A stretch of 64,000 bases of DNA from Phocoena phocoena (taxonomy: Eukaryota; Chordata; Mammalia; Artiodactyla; Phocoenidae), in contig NC_089236.1 of the NCBI RefSeq assembly GCF_963924675.1, positions 48,702,500-48,766,499 on the forward strand. The letters run 5' to 3'. The notes under the pieces were generated by a model. The model was not told where the DNA came from. It ran no database searches and saw nothing but the letters and a program-made list of their open reading frames with translations. Position 1 is the stretch's first letter. Every line of letters begins with the position of its first letter. This document shows positions 46,101 to 57,102 of this stretch, in pieces. Made by a program: the position numbers and the translations under genes.

Positions 46101-46864
46101 GCAGCCCATAGGTTTTGGGTCATTGTGTTTTCATTGTCATTTGTTTCTAGGTATTTTTTAATTTCCTGTTTGATTTCTTCAGTGATCTCTTGGTTATTTA
46201 GTAGAATATTGTTTAGCCTCCATGTGTTTGTATTTTTTACAGTTTTTTTTCCTGTAATTGATATCTAGTCTCATCATGTTGTGGTTGGAAAACATATTTG
46301 ATATGATTTCAATTTTCTTAAATTTACCAAGGCTTGATTTTTGACCCAAGATATGACATATCCTGGAGAATATTCCATAAGCACTTGAGAAGAAAGTGTT
46401 TTCTGTTGTTTTTGGTTGGAATGTCATGTAAATATCAATTAAGTCCATCTTTTTTAATGTATCATTTAAAGCTTATGTTTCCTTATTTATTTTCATTTTG
46501 TTGATCTGTCCATTGATGAAAGTGGGGTGTCAAAGTCCTCTACTATTATTGTGTTACTGTCAATTTCCCCTTTTATGGCTGTTAACATCTTCCTTATGTA
46601 TTGAGGTGTTCCTATATTGGGTGCATAAATAGATATGAGAATTGCCTGTCCAACTTTCTTCTTATTTCCACTTGCATGGGGTAAATTTTTCCATTCCCTC
46701 ACTTTCAGTCTGTGTGTGTCCCTATGTCTGAAGTGGGTCTCTTGTAGACAGCATATATACGGGTCTAGTTTTTGTATCCATTCAGCTAGTCTATGTCTTT
46801 TGGTTGGAGCATTTAATCCATTCACATTTAAGGTAATTATCGATATGTATGCTCCTATTACCAT
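43169..46864 (-). pseudogene. L1 ORF2 (endonuclease/reverse transcriptase), broken
   Basis: ORF2 makes the L1 endonuclease and reverse transcriptase. The start near 46864 reads into TLNVNGLNAPTKRHR and CLQETHF, the N-terminal endonuclease motifs. About 30 residues are then lost between the AILIS and IYAPNIG segments, and the usual GDFN reads EDFD, so a catalytic asparagine is altered. Reverse transcriptase motifs are clear in separate frames: KKSPGPDGF and NYRPISLMN (45230-45709), and [15 protein letters not shown] (44907-45143). At about 44871-44884 the catalytic FADD block is out of frame by one missing base. The cysteine-rich C-terminal end is near 43264-43545. Many frameshifts make it non-functional. 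Confidence 0.92.
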
Positions 46865-46922
46865 TTTCTTAATTATTTTGGGTTTGTTATGGTAGGTCTT
46901 TTCCTTCTCTTGTGTTTCCTGC

Positions 46923-48014
46923 CTAGAGTAGTTCCTTTAGCATTTGTTGTAAAGCTGGTTTGGTGGTGCTGAATTCTCTTAGCTTTTGCTTCTCTGTAAA
47001 GTTTTTAATTTCTCCATCAAATCTGAATGAGATCCTTGCTGGGTAGAGTAATCTTGGTTGTAAGTTTTTCCCTTTCATCACTTTAAATATGTTCTGTCAT
47101 TCCCTTCTGGCTTGCAGAGTTTCTACTGAAAGATCAGCTGTTAACCTCATGGGAATTCCCTTGTATGTTATTTGTTGTTTTTCCCTTGCTGCTTTTTTTT
47201 TTTTTTTTTTTTTTGCGGTACGCTGGCCTCTCACTGCTGTGGTCTCTCCAGACGCACAGGCTCAGCGGCCATGGCTCACGGGCCCAGCCGCTCCGCGGCA
47301 TGTGGGATCTTCCCAGACCGGGGCATGAACCCACGTCCCCTGCATTAGTGGCAGACTCTCAATCACTGTGCCACCAGGGAAGCCCCCCTTGCTGCTTTTA
47401 ATATTTTTTCTTTGTATTTAATTTTTGATAGCTTGATTAATATGTGTCTTGGCATGTTTCTCCTTGGATTTATCTTGTATGGGACTCTCTCTGCTTCCTG
47501 GACTTGATTAACTATTTCCCATATTAGGGAAGTTTTCAACTCTAATCTCCTCAAATACTTTCTCGGTCCCTTCTTATTCTCTTCTTCTTCTGAGACTCCT
47601 ACAATTTGAATGTTGGTATGTTTAATGTTGTCTCAGAGGTCTCTGAGACTGTCCTCAATTCTTTTCATTCTTTTTTTCTTTATTCTGCTGTGTGGCAGTT
47701 ATTTCCACTATTTTATCTTCCAGGTCACTTATCTGTTCTTCTGCCTCAGTTATTCTGCTATTGATTCCTTCTAGAGAATTTTTAATTTCATTTATTGTGT
47801 TGTTAATCATTGTTAGTTTGCTCTTTAGTTCTTCTAGGTCCTTGTTAAATGTTTCTTGTATTTTTTCCATCCTATTTCCAAGATTTTGGGTCATCTTTAC
47901 TATCATTACTCTGAATTCTTTTTCAGGTAGACTGCCTATTTCCTCTTCATTTGTTTGGTCTGATGGGTTTTAACCTTGCTCCTTCATCTGCTGTGTATTT
48001 TTCTGTCTTCTCAT
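46923..48014 (-). pseudogene. L1 ORF1 (RNA-binding protein), broken
   Basis: ORF1 encodes the trimeric RNA chaperone of L1. The predicted start (48014) is followed after about 14 codons by a stop (TAA at 47970-47972). Downstream, 47655-47906 encodes a charged heptad-type segment (NRMEKIQETFNKDLEELK…) that fits the coiled coil. 47400-47554 gives the RNA-binding part (KINPRRNMPRHILIKLSK). A SINE with its duplicated target (47197-47399) then interrupts the frame, and 46923-47182 holds the C-terminal domain ending near LQQMLKELL. Without the SINE the span is about 890 bases, somewhat short of the usual length. Confidence 0.88.
47197..47385 (-). mobile_element. CHR-2-type SINE within L1 ORF1
   Basis: A minus-strand copy with a 20-base T-run tail. 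About 24 bases are missing between GTCTCTCC and AGACGCACAGG compared with the other copies. A perfect 14-base duplication, CCCTTGCTGCTTTT, lies at 47183-47196 and 47386-47399. It post-dates the L1. Confidence 0.95.
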
Positions 48015-48561
48015 TTTGCTTAACTTACTATGTTTGAGGTCTCCTTGTTGCAGGCTGCATGTTTGTAGTTCCTGTTGTTTTTAGTGTCTGCCCCCAGTGG
48101 GTAAGATTGGTTCAGTGGGTTGTGTGGGCTTCCTGGAAGAGTGGACTGGTGCCTGTGTTCTGGTGGATGAGGCTGGATATTGTCTTTCTGGTGGGCAGGA
48201 CTGCCTGTGGTGATGTGTTTTGGGGTGTCTGTGAACTTATTATGATTTTAGGCAGCCTCTCTGCTAATGGGTGGGATTGTGTTCCTGTCTTGCTAGTTGT
48301 TTGGCATGGGGTGTCCAGCACTGGAGCTTGCTGGTTGTTGAGTGGAGCTGGGTCTTAGTGTTGAGACAGAGATCTCTGGAGAGCTCTTGCCAATTGATAT
48401 TACTTGGGACCTGGAGGTCTCTGGTGGTCCAATGTCCTGAACTCAGCTCTCCCACCTCAGAGGCTCAGGCCTGACACCCAGCTGAAGCACCAAGACCTTG
48501 TCAGCTACACAGCCAGGTACATGGAGAGTTTCTTGCCTTTTGGGAAGTCTGAGGTCGTCTG

Positions 48562-48589
48562 ACACCTACAGTAGGTGTACTGTAGGTGT
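48562..48589. repeat. Perfect 12-bp inverted repeat in the L1 5' UTR
   Basis: ACACCTACAGTA (48562-48573) is the exact reverse complement of TACTGTAGGTGT (48578-48589), with a GGTG loop. Confidence 0.9.
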
Positions 48590-48658
48590 TGTTCCACCTG
48601 TAGATGTATTTTTGATGTATTTGTGGGGAGGAAGGTGATCTCCAGGTCTTACTCCTCC

Positions 48659-48667
48659 GCCATCTTG
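48659..48667 (-). promoter_or_regulatory. YY1-like motif at the L1 5' end
   Basis: CAAGATGGC on the minus strand, within about 20 bases of the L1 5' edge. In human L1 a YY1 site at this position sets the transcription start. Its presence here supports the call of an intact 5' end. Confidence 0.7.
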
Positions 48668-48799
48668 AATGTACTCCTGGCTCACGTTTTGACGTATAAT
48701 TTTGACTTTGTAAAGAAGAAAAGACAAGTGTATAAATAACTGTGATGCAAGTTAGAATGTGAAAAATGTCAAACAAAAGGCCCTGGGACAGAAGTTTAG

Positions 48800-49115
48800 A
48801 AGGCATGGTTGGGGCAGGATTGAAGGCATCATGGAGGAGGTGAAGAGTACAGCATGAACAAAGTCAGACTGGTAGGATGGTTTATGGCCATTGGGAGAAC
48901 ACAGTGTTGTCTCATTTAATTAGAGTTGAAGACAGATACAAAGTAGTAGTTGGAAGATTGGGCAGCAGGATAGGTTGGATCCAGGTTGAAAAAGGCCTTG
49001 AATACTGGGTATAGGCAGTGACATCCTGTTAAGTGTTGAATAACCAGATATGGGATGGAGACAGGGGGTTACTGAATTTGTAGTGTTTGCTGATTTCCCA
49101 TCCCTACATAAGGCC
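48800..49115 (-). mobile_element. L2-like relic
   Basis: GGTTTATGGCCATTGGGAGA, CCAGGTTGAAAAAGGCCTTG, and GCAGTGACATCCTGTTAAGT follow the antisense order of an L2 3' region. It is diverged. Confidence 0.4.
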
Positions 49116-49985
49116 ATTGCATGTGGAATTGGGAAGCGATGCTAACAATCCGGTCTGAGCTGGCACAAGTTGGCTCCAACACACCAGTGGCTAAGTGTTA
49201 ATTGAATCTATGAGAAGGGAGGAAATTGCAAAGGGAGAGCAGTAAAAAAGAAAACAGACAAAAAGGCCAAGACAGAGCCTGTGGATTGCCTGCATTTATG
49301 CAAAAGATTGAATATATGTTTTTAAACAAAAAACACAAAATTGAACACAAATATTCTGTGTTCATCAGAGGATGAATGGGCAATTTATCTACTAAATATG
49401 CTGGAAAATGGTGATTCCTGCATAAGAAACTTTGTTTTGTCTTTCCAAAGGTAAATAATGTGCTAAAATGACTGATTACTTTCTAATCACGGATGACAAA
49501 AATCTTCTGCTCAAGGCTATCTGTCAGTTATTTTTTTGAGCCTAGACAACTGTTTTTAGTTATATAAATTTGAATTTTATGTAGACCATGGATAATTTTT
49601 TAGTATAAGTGTATTCTCTGCAATACTGGATGGATTCCATGAAATATTGGGGACTTACAGTAAAACCGGGTGTCTCTATGTTTATTTGTTAAACCTGGCA
49701 ACCCTACCCATGAACCCTTTACCCATGGAACTATACACTATCTATGCACAGAGCAGGAAAACTTTGCTCACCCCAAACTGGCTACCTAATTTGAAGGGCC
49801 TTGTGCAACATGAAAATGTGGGGTCTCCTTGCTCAAAAATTATTACACATTTTAAGATGGTGAGAGCAGAGCTTTTAAATCAATCACAGGGCCCATCTAA
49901 GTGTGGATCTTGGGCACAAATCACACACCTACAAAGCCAGCCCTGTTCTTATCACTTAGTGTGGTGTGTTTTGCTACAATGAAAT
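49116..49985. other. Unassigned sequence
   Basis: No named repeat was recognised. The 111-codon plus-strand frame at 49647-49982 has no known product. Confidence 0.35.
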
Positions 49986-50003
49986 CTGGAAATATTTCCT
50001 CTT

Positions 50004-50460
50004 TAAAAAACTTTTTTTATTGAATGAAAGATTCTTTAAATTCTATAGTACTTTACAATTCTCAAAAGTTTCATGCACATGATTTCATATAATCCCATGA
50101 TAACCCTTTTTTCCCCCTTACTTCTCTATTGTCCCTCCCCCCTTCCATCTCCCCACTGGTAGCCACTAGTTTTTTCTCTATATCTGTGAGTCTGCTTCTT
50201 TTTTGTTTTATTTGCTTGTTGGTTGTATTTTTTTTTTTTTGGATTACACATATAAGTGACATCATACAGTATTTGTCTCTTTTTGTCTGACTTATTTCAC
50301 TTAGCACAATGCCCTCCAAGTCCATCCACATTGCTGCAAATGGCAGAATTTCATCATTCTATTTTTTTATGACTGAGTAGTATTCCATTGCGTGTGTGTG
50401 TATACCACATCTTCTTTATCCATTCATCTATTCTGTTGATGGACACTAAGGTTGAAGAAG
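50004..50460 (-). mobile_element. L1 3'-end fragment, variant tail
   Basis: Antisense L1. It opens with TTTTTTTATTGAATGAAAGA and ACTTTACAATTCTCAAAAGT, a 3' UTR different from the other L1 tails in this window, then joins the shared ORF2-end text (TTACACATATAAGTGACATC, ATTCCATTGCGTGTGTGTG). The 11-base duplication TATTTCCTCTT lies at 49993-50003 and 50461-50471. Confidence 0.88.
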
Positions 50461-50474
50461 TATTTCCTCTTACT

Positions 50475-52003
50475 TGTAAGAAATAAACAGGCAGAAATGA
50501 ACATGCTTAAAACTTGGGATTTTAATGAAACATTCTGAGTGATAATTGCATTTGGAGTGGCTCTTGATTATAAGGTGCATGAGAGTAAAGGTCACATCTG
50601 ACTTGCTCACCCAGTCCTTTGTATAGTGCCTGACATGTGGCAATCACTTATTAATATGTCGATGAATGTCTTATGGGCACATGTAGTATGCATCTACCTT
50701 CAAGTGGCATTACAATTAAATAAAAGACACATTTCAAGAGAAATTATAATTTCCATTTGAATAATGAGGTCAAATGCCAAAGATGCACCGTAATAGTATA
50801 TATATTATGTAATATGCCGTATGTATATTGTGTAATACATATATTGCCTATTATGTAGTGTTATGTGTGTTCCCGGCTTCTCCAGTTGGTGCATATATGA
50901 TCCTATTTGCAGTAAATGCCCACATCTTGATGCTCTGTGCTCACCTACTGATACTAGACAGAGCCTGACTTTTCCACAGCTTCCCTTCTCTAAATATCTC
51001 TCAGAAGTTTTAGGAGTGCCGTATGTAAGTCAAGTGTCCCCTACACCACCTTGTTGGTGTTAGACAAGTCTTTTGCCCTCAAAGTCCCATGAGGGAGACA
51101 AACATGGGACCCTCCAATGCTGGAGGCTATGGCTGTTACTCCACATCCTTCTCACGGTCACTTTGCTGCTTTTGGACATTGTGCCATTGCTGCCTCTCTC
51201 CTCTGGACTAATGACTCTCACACTGTGTATGACCAGGTCTTTCATGGCAGGCTCCCACAGCAGAATGGCTTGGGTCCCAGTGACACAATCCTTTCATCTA
51301 CATCACTTAGGAGCTCCAGGGATGAGGGGCGCTGGGTTATTGGTGACTACACACCATCCTAGCCTCTCTGGCATCAGGTATGGGAGTCAATAATGTTCTG
51401 TTTACATCCAAGGTCCGATTTTTTCCTCCCTGGAGGGGAAGGGGCAGTTTCACATACATCAGTCTAACCCTGAACCCAAGTATGGTCAGAGTTTCAAGAT
51501 CTTTCCCAGGGGATCTGGTCCCCAGGCAAGTCCAAGATATATTGGACTTCTGCTTCTGTGGTCCTAAATAATCTGTGACAGTTATGAGGCTTGTCTGCCC
51601 AGTGCACACAGGGGTATCTAGGATAGATGATGTCTATTCTTCTAATTCTGCAGAGGCAGTGAAAGAAGTGAACTGGAGGAGGATGAGTGAATATTTGCAT
51701 TAAATGTTTAACTTCTGGAAACTTCTTTTTTCGTATCAGCTAATTCACCTGTAATTTGTATTACATAATTTTTCCTTAATTTTTTAGTAAGTAACTTTTT
51801 CCATTTTCAGACTTTTTCAAACAAGAATCATCCCAGGAGCAACCAAGTAGATAGGGATCTCGTTCTCTAATCCAGCCAAATCAAGGATTTACTTAGGAAT
51901 CAACTTGAGTGCAGCACTTTGTTTTCTGAAATACGATCTATGAACTCTTAAAAAACTATAAACCTATTTTTAGTGGATTGTTTCTTATTTATACAGTGTA
52001 TTT
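50475..52003. other. Unassigned sequence
   Basis: A short AT-rich patch lies at 50798-50860. Several overlapping open frames on both strands at 51060-51700 reflect locally higher GC and have no recognisable product. No repeat was named. Confidence 0.35.
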
Positions 52004-52017
52004 AAAAATTTGTCATT

Positions 52018-52217
52018 GGGCTTCCCTGGTGGCGCGGTGGTTTGGGAGTCCGCCTGCAGATGCCGGGGATACGGGTTCGTGCCCCGGTCCGGGAGGATCC
52101 CACGTGCTGTGGAGCGGCTGGGCCCGTGAGCCATGGCCGTTGAGCCTGCACGTCCGGAGCCTGTGCTCTGCAATGAGAGAGGTCGCAACGGTGAGAGGCC
52201 CGCGTACTGGAAAAAAA
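52018..52217 (+). mobile_element. CHR-2-type SINE
   Basis: A full-length sense copy, somewhat diverged (GGCGCGGTGGTTTGGGAGTC). The 14-base flanks AAAAATTTGTCATT (52004-52017) and AAAAATTTGCCATT (52218-52231) differ at one base. Confidence 0.95.
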
Positions 52218-52231
52218 AAAAATTTGCCATT

Positions 52232-52734
52232 AACATTTCTGACTTGAGATGGCACCAAAATAACCCTTTTCTGGTATAAATACATAAAGTTTTATGTTGT
52301 ATATTTTTAGGTTTTCTTGGGCCTATGTATTTATGCCATATATATGTATGTAATATATATAGTGTAGGTAATATAGACATATATAATATATATGTTTTTC
52401 TTTTTTCTAAATATGTACTAAGCTGAATGATTGTAATAATAAGTTATCAAATGCTAATCCGTAATGTCAATGTTAAACAGTGATTTTCATGATACACTAA
52501 TGTGTATGCTTTTTGGTGAGAGAATTGTATCTAAGAAGTGACAGAGCATGGTTGCTTATTTCTAAACTGGATATACCTTAGTAGACGATGCTTAAAGACA
52601 ACACAACAGATTACTTTCCAAGACTGCATTATGAATTTCAAATGTACTATGGGTTGAAGACCATACATTTATCTCAGTAGGATGTTTCTTTTCATTTTGT
52701 AAGAGAAAAAGATGTTGGCATTCTCCAGTTTTGA
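52232..52734. other. Unassigned; AT-rich low complexity at 52336-52393
   Basis: TATA-type low-complexity tracts near 52336-52393, otherwise nothing recognised. Confidence 0.4.
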
Positions 52735-52905
52735 AGCAGCAGGATATGGTGGAGGTGACGCTGGTTTGGGAGTTGGGAGTCCTGAGTAATAATCTCCAGC
52801 AATTACAAACTGTGTGAGCTTGGGCACACGACTGATTGCTCAGCATCTCAATTCACTCATTTGTAAACTCAAAGGTTATAAAGATTAAAGGAGCTAAGGA
52901 AGGAC
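52735..52905 (+). mobile_element. MIR/MIR3 relic
   Basis: Sense copy: GAGTTGGGAGTCCTGAGTAA, then AACTGTGTGAGCTTGGGCAC, then CTCATTTGTAAACTCAAAGG. Confidence 0.65.
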
Positions 52906-53837
52906 CCATGTCCCTAGGAATGAGAACATGTGCTGTTGACTGAATAACAACTTTTCCTCAAACTTGTTTAAAAATGTTTATTTCCTATAAGCGTTACTCC
53001 CCCCTTCCTCATTGGCTGTCAATTGTCCTGTCCTCTTGTTATTCCTTCCCAGACCAGCCCATAAACTATGTGGAGCCAGCTCAAGAATACAAATAGAGGC
53101 CCATATGCCATATGTCTAAATATTTGCAAGCTGTAAATCAAGCTAACACATTGCTAAATTAAACATATGCCATCTTCCAACTTGATAGATCTACATTCAC
53201 AAAGGTCTGGAAGGCTAGTTTGACTTTGGAATTCTCAGACCCTTTGGGTCATGATGTGGGGTGAGGAAAGCCAGCCCCAGACTTTGGCCCTTGGTCTGTC
53301 AGCTTTCTCCTCTGACTCTCAGCTCCACCCACACTCATGTTTGTGCGGCTACATCAGCTCACCCCTCCAAGCTTTTCCACACTCCCCAGTCACTTCTTGA
53401 CCACAAGTTGGGCCTACTGAAATGTACACCAGAGGGTGGATACACTGTCTTCAGGAGGCAAGACCAGGTAAAGGGCGACACAGCCCTGGTTGCAGATTTA
53501 GGACCATGAGGGCAGCAAATTCTGGGATTCCAGATACCTAGAGCATGGTCTAGATGTAGGGGAAGGGGTGGGACAGCCTCCTGGTGGAAATATACTCCTA
53601 GTTCCATGGACTTTTCATTCTATGGGAAAGGAAACAGTTAGGCAAGAGCCAAGGCAGGGTCCACAAAAGCACAGAGCCCAGGGCTGAGGTCATCTTCTCT
53701 AGTGCTAAAGACAGAATTTTCCAGTTCTTATCCAAATACTTGGATACTGTATTTTCCAAAAATGAGCTCTAAGGATGTTATGAGCCTTTAATATGGTAAT
53801 GCATCCTATGAATCTCTAAGATTTCTGACCATGGCAC

Positions 53838-53838
<1 letters not shown>
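52906..53838. other. Unassigned sequence
   Basis: No repeat was recognised. Short frames on both strands at 53261-53607 have no known product. Confidence 0.35.

Positions 53839-53839
<1 letters not shown>

Positions 53840-53872
<33 letters not shown>
53840..53872 (+). repeat. (TG)16 microsatellite
   Basis: Sixteen perfect TG units. Confidence 0.97.
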
Positions 53873-53874
<2 letters not shown>

Positions 53875-53959
53875 CACCTCCACAGGACAGGGTTTGGCAA
53901 AAGCTATTCTAATCTCTAATGTCAGGCAGTAGTTATTTCTCTTCCTCCAACGTCCTCTT

Positions 53960-54475
53960 AAATGTAGGGGATTCTATCTTCACCTGCTTTTATTTTCTTG
54001 TTCCATATTCTTGCTAGATGATTTTATCCATATCCAGGGTTTTAATTATTTACTATATTCTAGTGATTCCAAACTCTCCATCTCTCACCTCTCTCCTGAG
54101 CTCCATACTTACTACCTAACATCTCCAAGGGGATACATGAATTCTACACATCGAAAAACTCAACTCATCCTCTCTGCAGTCCTGCCTACCCCAACCTGCT
54201 CCTCTAGTGACTTCCTTCTCTCTGTGTTTCATCATCTGACATGGCTTCACCATTTGGTCAGAATCCTAGAGTATCTCTGGTTCTTATCTTGATTTTACCC
54301 CCTCCCCAACTTATCTTCCTAATTTGTTGATTCTGTCTTCTTGGTATTTCTCCAGTTTCTAGATATATCCATTCTCAAGGATCTTATCATTTCTTGCTTA
54401 GATTCCTGCAGTTTTCCATTTCCTTCTATGTTCTTTTACATTGCAATGAGAGTATTCCTTTTTAAATGCTAGGCA
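53960..54475 (+). mobile_element. L2-type (or L1ME-type) LINE 3' region
   Basis: A sense, T/C-rich LINE tail resembling the one at 16.9 kb: CTCACCTCTCTCCTGAGCTC, CTGCAGTCCTGCCTACCCCA, TTCTGTCTTCTTGGTATTTC. It is diverged. Confidence 0.45.
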
Positions 54476-54479
54476 GTTA

Positions 54480-54680
54480 AAAAAGACCGAGGAAGCTTTT
54501 TATGTATTGATATGGAAAAATCTCCGTGATATATTATTAAGTCAAAAAGAAGTTAAGTGCAGATCTGAGCATAGATGTTAAGTTTAATGTAAGAAAGGAG
54601 GAAAATAAGAATATATATTTATATTTATTTATGTTTGCAAACAACTAATAAAAGTGGCTATCTGTTTGATAAAGGCATTT
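54480..54680 (+). mobile_element. Old L1M 3' UTR fragment
   Basis: TGATATGGAAAAATCTCCGT, GATATATTATTAAGTCAAAA, then GAAAATAAGAATATATATTT and CAACTAATAAAAGTGGCTAT, in the order of the sense L1M 3' region. Confidence 0.7.
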
Positions 54681-54769
54681 GGGATGAATGTTTCCAAACA
54701 GGATGGATATGAGATAATGCATTGTATACCTTGTTGATTGTTTTGATTTTTAAAAATGTGAATGTACTA

Positions 54770-54985
54770 GGGCTTCCCTGGTGGCACAGTGGTTGAGAGT
54801 CCGCCTGCCGATGCAGGGGACACGGGTTCGCGCCCCGGTCTGGGAGGATCCCACATGCCGCAGAGTGGCTGGGCCCGTGAGCCGTGGCCGCTGGGCCTGC
54901 GCGTCCGGAACCTGTGCTCCACAACGGGAGAGGCCACAGCAGTGAGAGGCCCGCGTGCCGCATAAACAAAAACAAAAGCAAAAAC
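54770..54985 (+). mobile_element. CHR-2-type SINE with 18-base target duplication
   Basis: A full-length sense copy ending GTGCCGC and an (AAAAAC)-like tail. The perfect 18-base duplication AAAAATGTGAATGTACTA lies at 54752-54769 and 54986-55003. Confidence 0.97.
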
Positions 54986-55003
54986 AAAAATGTGAATGTA
55001 CTA

Positions 55004-55175
55004 AATTTAAAAATTCAAATTCAAAAATTAATCAAAAATTAAAAATATATTTAAAACTATATTATGCATTATTATGTAATTGTTACATGTTAAAATACAT
55101 AATAAATAAAAGCAAAAAAATTAAAGAATGAAAAGCTAAAAAAATTATGTTTGATTGTGCCATTTCTTTGCTTCA
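55004..55175. other. AT-rich low-complexity stretch
   Basis: AAATTTAAAAATTC-type repeats; nothing coding. Confidence 0.5.
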
Positions 55176-55179
55176 TATT

Positions 55180-55660
55180 GTTCTTGGGCCCACTATTACC
55201 TTCAGTAACAAGTGAAAACCATTTAGAATGGCATAGAAATCCCTTTAGAATATGGAATTTGTGCACTTCCACAGCTGCATCTCTTCCACACCCTAATAAA
55301 AGCCCATTCTCTGGCCATACTACGGTCATTCATGTCACATATCACAGTTTCATGACCATGTGTTTCCACTATTTGGAATCTCATCCCACCCACCTCAGTC
55401 TGCCTTTCACCCCAATTCAATCTTCAGGACTTGGTTCAAATGCCTCCTTTTTTTCCCTTTGAATCCAGCGACCCTCTTTTCACCTGTTTTATAACTCTGT
55501 GCCTTTCTGATTGTACTCACCTTTCTGTACTGTGATGACTTATATGCCTCCTAATCTAGGTTGTGCACACATTAAAGATGAAGACTATCTTTTCGTATTC
55601 ATCTCTGTATCTGAACCACACAATGAAGGGCCTGGCTTAGCCCTTGTTAAATTAATCTCT
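55180..55660 (+). mobile_element. L2 3' region
   Basis: Sense L2-like text: TTCTCTGGCCATACTACGGT, TTCAGGACTTGGTTCAAATG, CTGTACTGTGATGACTTATA, and GGGCCTGGCTTAGCCCTTGT. No frame survives. Confidence 0.5.
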
Positions 55661-57060
55661 ATGTGGAAAATGAATAAAAAATAAAAGAGTGAGTGAATTC
55701 ATAGGGAAGAATATTTACAATGCATTCCTCTCTCCTGTAGGATGGTGTTGTGGACCAGATAAAGCACTGGAGAGAAGGCTATTGTTCTGCCCCTGACTAT
55801 TCAGTGCACCTGACTGATGGAGTCTTGATTTTGGTGCCACTTCTACAATTGATCCATGTTGGTGTCAATTCCTCATACCCAAATCAGAATTATCCTTTGA
55901 AAAGTAGTCCCAAGTGTTTCCTGCCCTGACCTGAATAGCTTTACTTTCTATTTTCATTTTATTTTGGTTTTCTGAGAAAGGGTCAATTTTTGTAATGATC
56001 TTTCCAAATTTTCCCTGAAGTAATTTTTGTTGAGGGAGATTGCAAAACTCCCATCTCAGTGTTAGGGTTCAACCCTGGAATAAAAAGACAGAATAAAGGA
56101 AAAAAATAATGTGAGGTTTTTTCCTTCATGAATAATGCTCATGTGTAATGATCAAACAGTATTTCATTCTCTACATAAAACTGCCAAAAAGAAGAAGAAG
56201 GCAGTTCATCCTCTGGGAATTGAGATTTAAGTATTTCCATAGGTCATAGAACAAGTATCCTTCTAAAATTAGGAATTTCTTTTTTAAGTCTTAAGAATGT
56301 GTTTTAATCACTTTTGGAATGAACTTCCTTGGAAAGACACGATTTCTCTAAATAATGCCAAAAAACTAAGTTTGATTAGCAAAATCTAAAGTAAAAGAGA
56401 TTAATAGCTAACCTTTCACACTGGGTTCTTAGAAACCTGAATTCACAGGAGTGGCAGATTATTCTGGAACTCTTAGCAGAGTTGAGCCCACTCATCTGCT
56501 TCCCAAGCACCAAATCCTTGATGTGGAGCTGCCCCAAGGGCTCTGTGAAGATGGTTGCTGCTTGGGTCTTGTGGTGGAAAAAGCCCAAGGGACTAAGCCC
56601 CAGGACACTGGCCTCCTTTTATAAGGATCTGGTTTCACTGGATACAATTTTCCACTTTGATGTATTCCATTTATTTGGGCTCTGGGCCCATAAATACCAC
56701 AAGTTCATAAAGATTTTAATATTGAAAGGGATTCTGTTCATGGACTACACTGACAAAATTATTCTCTTGGACCCAACTGCTTGATCCTACTGCTTGCTTT
56801 TTGCATTTTCTCTCATGCTTTGCCTACCATTGTTCTGTTGAGATGTGAAGAAATTTGTTGGAATCATATTTTCAGAAATGTTTAAAACTAAATTAGAGAA
56901 CATGCACTCGGAAAGATATTAGTTAGTATTAGGGTTTCTAACTTGTGACAGAGCAACAAAAAATTAAATAACTTGTCAAAGCCATGAAATGAATCTTTGT
57001 TAGTGTTACACCTGAGAATGTTGGACTTTTCTGTGCCCATTAATGTTGTATATAAGCTCA
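55661..57060. other. Unassigned sequence
   Basis: No named repeat was recognised. The 100-codon plus-strand frame at 56482-56784 matches nothing I know. Confidence 0.35.
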
Positions 57061-57069
57061 GACACATTT

Positions 57070-57102
57070 CTCTCTCTCTCCACACACATATGCACACACA
57101 CC
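57070..57102 (+). repeat. TC/CA low-complexity tract
   Basis: A short TC run followed by interrupted CA units. Confidence 0.85.

Larger units (their letters stand above)
42772..48685 (-). mobile_element. Near full-length, inactive L1 retrotransposon
   Basis: The minus strand carries, in order: 5' UTR (about 48015-48685), ORF1 (46923-48014), a short inter-ORF gap, ORF2 (43169-46864), 3' UTR (42790-43168) and an A-rich tail (plus-strand T-run at 42772-42782). A full L1 is about 6 kb, so this copy is essentially complete apart from small deletions. It is dead: both ORFs have stops and frameshifts, and a SINE splits ORF1. The outer target duplication is not obvious. The right edge is approximate. 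Confidence 0.93.
48015..48685 (-). promoter_or_regulatory. L1 5' UTR / internal promoter region
   Basis: About 670 bases upstream of ORF1 with moderate GC, as in L1 promoters. A YY1-type motif sits at its extreme 5' end and a 28-base hairpin lies at 48562-48589. It is not known whether it is transcribed today. Confidence 0.7.
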
